A stretch of 19,350 bases of DNA from Opitutales bacterium (lineage in GTDB: Bacteria > Verrucomicrobiota > Verrucomicrobiia > Opitutales > Intestinicryptomonadaceae): positions 1-19,350 of the forward strand of contig JAJXPD010000016.1 in NCBI GenBank assembly GCA_021641325.1, in the 5' to 3' direction. The notes beneath the pieces were generated by a model. The model saw only the letters and a program-made list of their open reading frames with translations, was not told the DNA's origin and searched no databases. The translations under genes were made by a program, and so were the position numbers. Shown one piece after another: positions 14,536 to 19,350 of this stretch. Every line of letters begins with the position of its first letter. Positions within the stretch are counted from its first letter, which is position 1.

Positions 14536-15717
14536 ATGATTAGCGAAAACTACAAAAAATGGCCGCATTTCGACGATGCCGACATTGCGGCGGTATCCGA
14601 AGTGCTCGCAAGCGGAAAAATCAACCGCTGGACGGGCGACAAAAATCTGGCTTTCGAAAAGGCTCTTTGCGACTACACGGGCGCGAAGTTCGCAATCGCC
14701 GTAAGCAACGGCACGACCGCCCTTGAGCTTGCTCTCGAAGGTTTGGGCGTCGGCGCGGGCGACGAGGTTATTGTTCCGTGCCGCACGTTCATGGCATCGG
14801 CAAGTTCAATCGTCATGCGCGGCGCGACTCCGATTGTCGCCGACGTCGATTTAAATTCGCAGGATATCATGCCCTCCGAAATCGAAAAGCTCATCACTCC
14901 GAAGACAAAGGCGGTAATCGCCGTCCACCTCATGGGCTTCCCCTGCGACATGGACGCAATCATGGACGTCGCCCGCAGACACAATCTTTTCGTTATCGAA
15001 GACTGCGCCCAGGCGCACGGCGCAAAGTACAAGGGGCGCAGTGTCGGCACAATCGGCGACGTCGGCGCGTGGTCGTTCTGTCAGGACAAAATCATAACCA
15101 CGGGCGGCGAGGGCGGCGCGGTCACTACGAACAGCGAGGCTGTTTGGCGCAAAATGTGGTCGTTCAAAGACCACGGGCGCGACTACGATTTGGTTTTCCA
15201 CGCCCAGCACCCCGCGGGCTTCCGCTGGTATCTCGAAACTTTCGGCACGAACATGCGCATGACCGAGATGCAGGCTGTCTTGGGCATTCGCGGTTTGGCG
15301 AATCTGCCCGAATGGAGCGCGAAGCGCGCGCGCAACGCGAAGATTCTCGCCGACGCCCTCGCGCCGCTCGACGCCGTTCGTTTGCAGAAAGTTCCCGCCG
15401 ACTGCGTTCACGCGAACTACAAGTTCTATTTCTTCCTCGATTTCTCGAAGCTCAAAGAGGGCACAACGGTTCTCGACGTAATCGACGCGATAAACGCCGA
15501 GGGCGTTCCCGCGATGAGCGGAACGTGCTGGAACGTTTCGAACGAAAACTGCTTCAAAAAGGCGGGGCTGTCGAAAGACGAAACGCAGTTGCCGAACGCC
15601 GCCGTATTGCGCGACACCGGAGTTATGACGCTTATCCACCCGACCCTCACGGAGGCCGACATGGCGAAGGCGGCGGAAATAATCCGCGCCGTTGTTTTGC
15701 GCTTCGCCCGCGCGTAA
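14536..15717 (+). CDS. DegT/DnrJ/EryC1/StrS-family PLP aminotransferase
   Basis: A 393-residue type I fold PLP enzyme of the family that aminates nucleotide-linked keto-sugars for surface polysaccharides or antibiotics. SNGTTALELAL (57-67) binds the cofactor phosphate. D156 in EDCAQAHGA (155-163) contacts the pyridine ring. K185 in QDKIITTGGEGG (183-194) should form the Schiff base. RMTEMQA after the active-site lysine is the family's usual substrate-loop motif. The exact sugar cannot be read from sequence. No nucleotidyltransferase, dehydratase or glycosyltransferase is adjacent, so the pathway is unknown. I chose ATG 14536 (MISENYKKWPHFDD); a TTG at 14494 is in frame but adds unlikely residues. 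Neither has a well-spaced Shine-Dalgarno. The upstream leader is strongly G/T-rich. Confidence 0.93.
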   Translation: MISENYKKWPHFDDADIAAVSEVLASGKINRWTGDKNLAFEKALCDYTGAKFAIAVSNGTTALELALEGLGVGAGDEVIVPCRTFMASASSIVMRGATPIVADVDLNSQDIMPSEIEKLITPKTKAVIAVHLMGFPCDMDAIMDVARRHNLFVIEDCAQAHGAKYKGRSVGTIGDVGAWSFCQDKIITTGGEGGAVTTNSEAVWRKMWSFKDHGRDYDLVFHAQHPAGFRWYLETFGTNMRMTEMQAVLGIRGLANLPEWSAKRARNAKILADALAPLDAVRLQKVPADCVHANYKFYFFLDFSKLKEGTTVLDVIDAINAEGVPAMSGTCWNVSNENCFKKAGLSKDETQLPNAAVLRDTGVMTLIHPTLTEADMAKAAEIIRAVVLRFARA

Positions 15718-15770
15718 AAATTTCCGTTTCGGAAAACGAAAACCGACCCCGAAATTCGGCGGCCGGTTTT
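15718..15770. terminator. Convergent (bidirectional) terminator between the aminotransferase and U32 genes
   Basis: Mirror of 3581-3633. On the plus strand AAAACCG pairs with CGGTTTT, ending in a run of T residues just before the U32 stop codon. It serves both convergent genes in the 53 bases between their stop codons. Confidence 0.75.
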
Positions 15771-17042
15771 TTACGCTTTCTTTGATTTGTAAATTCTGTC
15801 GAGCCTGCGCAGGGGCGACGGAACTTTTATTCCGACATGTTCGCCCTTTTTTGCCGACAGCACGTTTTTGCCGTCTATTTGCATGCTCTCAACCGCGAAT
15901 GCGGAGAATCCCGACTTGTCGCCCTCGGCGAAAATCTTGTCGCCGACGCAGAGCGGTTCGGCGTCTATTGAAATTTCGGCGACCGAGATTTTCGGGAAGA
16001 ATTTTACGACGTGCCCCACAATCGCCTTTTTTCCCGTCGCCTTGTTGCCGTCGGAAGTCCAGTCGCCGACGGGTTTGCCCATGAAAAATCCGTCCGAGAA
16101 TCCCCTGTTGAACACGGTCGAGACGCGTTCAAGCGCGGCGGATTTTTCCCGCGCGAAGTCTTCTTCGAAGCCGTCTTCGCTGCGGTTGTCGAAGTAGAAG
16201 TCGCGCAGTTTTCGGTATGCGGAGACCGTCTCGAAAACGTATTCTGGGTTTCTGTTGCGCCCCTCTATTTTCAGCGAGTCCGCGCCCGCCTCGAAGATTT
16301 TTTCGATAAACGGAATGGTGCAGAGGTCTTTTGGGCTCATGACGTATCCGTTGCCGACCACAAAGCCCTTTCCGTTTGCGTCCTCTATTTTGTATTCGCG
16401 GCGGCACGGCTGCATGCACTCGCCCCTGTTTGCGCTTTTGCCGCACGCGAAAGTGGACATAAAGCACCTGCCGCTTTGCGACACGCACATTGCCCCGTGC
16501 GCGAAAACCTCTATTTTTACGCCGGCGTCCCTCCCGAATCTGCGGCGCAGACCGCCCCTGATTTTCGCGATGTCGCAAAGCGAGCATTCCCGCGCGAGCA
16601 CGAACCTTTTGATTCCGAATTTTTCGAAATACATTGCCGCCGCCGCCGTGTTTGCGACGCTCGCCTGCGTCGAGAGGAACACCTCAACGCCGCGTCTTTT
16701 TGCGGCTTCGAAGACCGCGAAGTCCCACGCGATTACGGCGTCTATGCCCGCGGCGGCAATTTTCCCGACGAGGGAATCGAGCTTTTTGAGCTCGGAGTCG
16801 TAGTAGATTGTGTTGAGAGTAATGTATGTTTTGACGCCAGCGGCGCGGCAGATTTTTGCGATTCTCTTCAAGTCCGCCGCTTCGAAGTTTTTTGCGCCCG
16901 CGCGCATGTTGAAGCCCTTTATTCCGAAGTACACGGCGTCCGCGCCCGCCTTTATTGCGGCGTCGAGGCACGCAAAATCGCCCGCGGGTGCCATAATTTC
17001 GGGGCGCGGGCGGCGGATTGCGTTTTTTTTGCTTTCGGGCAT
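15771..17042 (-). CDS. U32-family protein (TrhP/YegQ-like) (right copy)
   Basis: Identical to 2309-3580, where the motifs are given. It is a 423-residue protein with the U32 signature and the CX6CX15CX31C cysteine set expected to bind a [4Fe-4S] cluster. The likely role is tRNA modification. It faces the aminotransferase gene tail to tail and lies downstream of the small basic protein gene on the same strand, with that gene's terminator in between. Confidence 0.88.
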   Translation of the reverse strand: MPESKKNAIRRPRPEIMAPAGDFACLDAAIKAGADAVYFGIKGFNMRAGAKNFEAADLKRIAKICRAAGVKTYITLNTIYYDSELKKLDSLVGKIAAAGIDAVIAWDFAVFEAAKRRGVEVFLSTQASVANTAAAAMYFEKFGIKRFVLARECSLCDIAKIRGGLRRRFGRDAGVKIEVFAHGAMCVSQSGRCFMSTFACGKSANRGECMQPCRREYKIEDANGKGFVVGNGYVMSPKDLCTIPFIEKIFEAGADSLKIEGRNRNPEYVFETVSAYRKLRDFYFDNRSEDGFEEDFAREKSAALERVSTVFNRGFSDGFFMGKPVGDWTSDGNKATGKKAIVGHVVKFFPKISVAEISIDAEPLCVGDKIFAEGDKSGFSAFAVESMQIDGKNVLSAKKGEHVGIKVPSPLRRLDRIYKSKKA

Positions 17043-17049
17043 ATCAAAC

Positions 17050-17083
17050 AAAAAAACGCGCCGACGGAAAGTCGAGGGCGCGC
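17050..17083 (-). terminator. Rho-independent terminator after the small basic protein gene (right copy)
   Basis: Mirror of 2268-2301: a GC-rich hairpin followed, in the direction of transcription, by seven T residues, ending seven bases before the U32 start codon. Confidence 0.8.
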
Positions 17084-17108
17084 AATAGTCCGTTCGGAAG
17101 CTTTGGGC

Positions 17109-17267
17109 TTATTCGGCGGGCTTTGTTTTGGGGAGACCCGTTACGCGGGTTACTTCCTTAATCTGGCCGCGTTTGCGGAGCAGGTCAATGCGTTCGAAGC
17201 GTTTGAGAACGCTGCGTTTTTTGGAAGATGCGGAGCCGCCGCTTTTGAAGCTGTTGTGTTGTGACAT
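17109..17267 (-). CDS. PVC-superphylum small basic signature protein (right copy)
   Basis: Identical to 2084-2242, where it is described. The 52-residue, Lys/Arg-rich product has the tail GLPKTKP. It has a clear GGAG ribosome binding site and an inverted repeat at 17280-17308 in its leader. It is divergent from dnaE. Confidence 0.88.
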   Translation of the reverse strand: MSQHNSFKSGGSASSKKRSVLKRFERIDLLRKRGQIKEVTRVTGLPKTKPAE

Positions 17268-17444
17268 AAAATTCTCCTTTTTTAATCAATAAAGTTGTTG
17301 GATTAAAAGCTCCTCGGCGGAAAATGCAACTGTTTTTTTTGAAAAAATACTATCCCGACCCCCGATCGGGCATTTTCGCCAATGATTTTGTTGCAAAAAA
17401 CGCCGCCCGATGTTTTCATTCAGACGTATTTTTATCTCCGCAAA
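17268..17444. promoter_or_regulatory. Divergent intergenic region between the small basic protein gene and dnaE (right copy)
   Basis: Mirror of 1907-2083. It holds the 8-bp inverted repeat (17280-17308) on the small-protein side and the palindrome CCCGATCGGG (17361-17370) on the dnaE side. TACTAT at 17348-17353 is a possible dnaE -10, but without a credible -35. Confidence 0.5.
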
Positions 17445-19350
17445 ATGGCAAATTTCGTACACCTCCACGTCCACACCGACTACTCCGTTCTCGACGGCTG
17501 CGCAAAGCTTCCCGTCCTCGTAAACCGCGTGAAGGAACTTGGCATGCCCGCCGTCGCCATGACCGACCACGGCAACATGTGCGGCGCGATAGACTTCTAT
17601 CAGGCGGCGAACAAGGCGGGCATAAAGCCGATTATCGGCATGGAGGCGTACTACATCAACGACCACACCCTCAACGACGACATCAAGGAGCTGATGAAGT
17701 CCGTCCGCGACAAGGACAAGTCGGACGACATCGACGGCATCGAGAGCGACCCCTCTTTGTTGAACCCGCAGAACTACCCCAAGTACCAAATCCACCACAA
17801 GACGCTCCTTGCCCGCAACTACGAGGGCTTTCTGAACCTCGCAAAGCTCACGAGCGAATCGTACGAGCGCGGCTTCTACCGCAAGCCGAGAATAGACTTC
17901 GAAACGCTCGCAAAATACTCGAAGGGGATAATCGCCCTCAGCGGCTGCATCAACGGCGTGGCGTCGCAGTATCTGCTGTACTCCGACTACGAGAACGCCC
18001 GCCGCGTCACCGCGAACTTCGTCGATATTTTCGGCAGGGAAAACTACTACATCGAATTGCAGAACCACTTTCTGCCCGCCGACAAAAAGGTTATCCCCGG
18101 TCTTGTGAAGCTCGCGCGCGAGTTCGGCTTGAAGATGGTAGCCACAAACGACAGCCACTACGTCTACAAAAAGGACGCCGACGCGCACGACGCAATGCTG
18201 TGCATAAACACGGGCTCGCTCGTGTCGGACGCCGACCGCATGCGCTACCCAAACAACGAGTTCTACATCAAGACCCGCGAGGAGATGGAGGCAATCTTCC
18301 CCGAACTCCACGAGGCTCTCGACAACACCGTCGAGCTTGCCGAGGGCGTCGATATTAAAATCCCGATGGGCGAGAACCACTACCCCAAGTACGAGCAGCC
18401 CGTCGACATTGTCTACGACCGCGACGAAACCAACTTCAACCGCATTCTCGACCTCTACGTCGTGAAGAAAAACGAGGTTCTGCGGCAGAACGGCAAGCCC
18501 GACGATTTCTCGCTTTCGCCCGAACGCAGGAAGGAGCTGATGAAAAACGGTCTCCTGCTTTTCGACCTCTCCAAAAAGGGCATGATGAAACGATACGGCG
18601 TAGACTACGACCACCCCGAAGCCTACGTTCCCAAGCCCAACGAGCGTCCCGACCGCGCCCAGTTCCTGCGCGACAAGCTCGACTACGAGCTTTCGATTAT
18701 CGTTGGCGCGGGCTTTGTAGACTACTTCCTAATCGTGTACGACTTCATCAACTGGGCGCGAAGCCACGGCATTCCCGTAGGCCCCGGGCGCGGTAGCGGC
18801 GCGGGCTGCATGATTGCGTACCTCATCAAAATCACCGACATCGAGCCTATCCGCTTCAACCTGCTTTTCGAGCGTATGCTTTCGCTCGAACGCGTGTCGC
18901 CGCCCGACTTCGACGTAGACTTCTGCGAACGCCGCCGCGGCGACGTCATCGAATACGTCCGCCGCAAGTACGGCGTGGACAGGGTGTCGAACATCGTGAC
19001 ATACGGCAAGCTCGGCGCAAAGGCTGTCGTGCGCGACTTGGCGCGCGTCAACGGCATTCCCTTCGACCGCGCAAACGCCATCGCGAAAATGGTTCCCGAC
19101 GAGCTGAAAATGACGCTCAAAAAAGCTCTGGAAATGTCGGCGGAACTCCGCAACGAGGTCGAGCACGACCCCGAAGTGCGCCACATCTTCGAACAGGGCG
19201 AAGTCTTGGAGGGCATGATTCGCCAGCTCGGCAAGCACGCCTGCGGCATCATCATCGGCGACCAGAAACTCGACAACGTGGTGCCCATGATGACGCAGGA
19301 AAAAACGCTCACGACGCAGTTCGCAAAAACCCCCGTCGAAGAGCTGGGGC
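17445..19350 (+). CDS. dnaE: DNA polymerase III subunit alpha, 3'-truncated
   Basis: Catalytic subunit of the chromosomal replicase; 635 codons are present. Residues 1-290 are the PHP domain. All nine metal-binding positions known from PHP-exonuclease DnaE1 enzymes appear present: H8, H10, D17, H42, E67, H118 (or H117), C168, D236 and H238. A charged insertion of about 30-40 residues (about 74-115) sits between E67 and the next histidine. The polymerase domain shows GPGRGSGAG (447-454) and PDFDVDF (487-493), with the catalytic pair D490 and D492. GKHACGIII (596-604) and [12 protein letters not shown] follow. The sequence stops a few residues before the expected DFLGL block with the third catalytic aspartate. 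The missing fingers, beta-binding and OB parts lie outside the window. The start [14 protein letters not shown] is family-typical. Confidence 0.97.
   Translation, partial: MANFVHLHVHTDYSVLDGCAKLPVLVNRVKELGMPAVAMTDHGNMCGAIDFYQAANKAGIKPIIGMEAYYINDHTLNDDIKELMKSVRDKDKSDDIDGIESDPSLLNPQNYPKYQIHHKTLLARNYEGFLNLAKLTSESYERGFYRKPRIDFETLAKYSKGIIALSGCINGVASQYLLYSDYENARRVTANFVDIFGRENYYIELQNHFLPADKKVIPGLVKLAREFGLKMVATNDSHYVYKKDADAHDAMLCINTGSLVSDADRMRYPNNEFYIKTREEMEAIFPELHEALDNTVELAEGVDIKIPMGENHYPKYEQPVDIVYDRDETNFNRILDLYVVKKNEVLRQNGKPDDFSLSPERRKELMKNGLLLFDLSKKGMMKRYGVDYDHPEAYVPKPNERPDRAQFLRDKLDYELSIIVGAGFVDYFLIVYDFINWARSHGIPVGPGRGSGAGCMIAYLIKITDIEPIRFNLLFERMLSLERVSPPDFDVDFCERRRGDVIEYVRRKYGVDRVSNIVTYGKLGAKAVVRDLARVNGIPFDRANAIAKMVPDELKMTLKKALEMSAELRNEVEHDPEVRHIFEQGEVLEGMIRQLGKHACGIIIGDQKLDNVVPMMTQEKTLTTQFAKTPVEELG

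Larger units (their letters stand above)
9676..19350. repeat. Right arm of a perfect 9675-bp inverted repeat
   Basis: This is the mirror of 1-9675. The junction at 9675/9676 lies in the (GC)6 tract 9670-9681, so the axis itself is a short natural palindrome of alternating G and C. Genes here carry the same sequence as in the left arm on the opposite strand. Treat the two arms as one locus unless reads prove both copies exist. Confidence 0.97.

Noticed and set aside
14334..14543. 69-codon frame just ahead of the aminotransferase gene, hydrophobic in the middle
   Set aside because: The hydrophobicity comes from the G/T-rich leader (Val, Leu, Phe and Cys codons). There is no ribosome binding site, and it overlaps the aminotransferase start.
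1..19350. A composite transposon or IS-flanked inverted duplication
   Set aside because: No transposase, terminal inverted repeat of IS type or target-site duplication is present. The arms are ordinary chromosomal genes cut mid-gene.
1..19350. CRISPR array, tRNA, rRNA, riboswitch, phage or defence genes
   Set aside because: No regularly spaced direct repeats, no cloverleaf or rRNA-like conserved stretches, no recognised riboswitch motif, and no genes of such systems were found on either strand.

Overview
The window is one perfect inverted duplication. Bases 1-9675 and 9676-19350 are reverse complements of each other: position x on one strand matches 19351-x on the other. There is no spacer and I found no mismatch at any point I compared (both termini, the centre, and the mirrored coordinates and translations of every long open frame). 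The unique content is therefore only about 9.7 kb, present twice. The centre sits in a (GC)6 tract inside yidC and removes that gene's 5' end. Both outer edges cut dnaE at the same base. The simplest reading is an assembly or amplification fold-back, probably a whole palindromic contig. A real head-to-head duplication or a replicated hairpin end is possible but has no other support here.

The organism is a bacterium of the PVC superphylum, most likely Verrucomicrobiota. The best evidence is a 52-residue basic protein with the core KRSVLKRFERIDLLRKRGQ and the tail GLPKTKP, which I recognise as the small PVC signature protein. The DNA is GC-rich with strong C/G preference at third codon positions, so many long antisense frames exist that are not genes. 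Only the small basic protein gene and yebC have a clear Shine-Dalgarno sequence.

Layout of the unique unit, read along the right arm: partial yidC (9676-11541, +), yebC (11640-12380, +), leuC (12470-13864, +), a 671-base gap, and a DegT-family aminotransferase gene (14536-15717, +). Facing these are a U32-family gene (15771-17042, -) and the small basic protein gene (17109-17267, -). After a 177-base divergent intergenic region comes partial dnaE (17445-19350, +). The left arm holds the same genes mirrored: dnaE 1-1906 (-), small basic protein 2084-2242 (+), U32 2309-3580 (+), aminotransferase 3634-4815 (-), leuC 5487-6881 (-), yebC 6971-7711 (-), yidC 7810-9675 (-).

The genes are housekeeping or metabolic and do not form one pathway: membrane protein insertion (YidC), translation (YebC, perhaps the small basic protein and the U32 protein), leucine synthesis (LeuC, with no leuD beside it), a PLP sugar aminotransferase and the replicative polymerase. 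Strong hairpins separate the units. The gap between leuC and the aminotransferase gene is the only sizeable non-coding stretch. It holds a 117-bp imperfect inverted-repeat element, a 15-bp-stem terminator, a 13-bp perfect hairpin and a G/T-rich leader. I found no CRISPR array, transposase, phage gene, defence system, tRNA or rRNA, and no evidence for a new multi-gene system.
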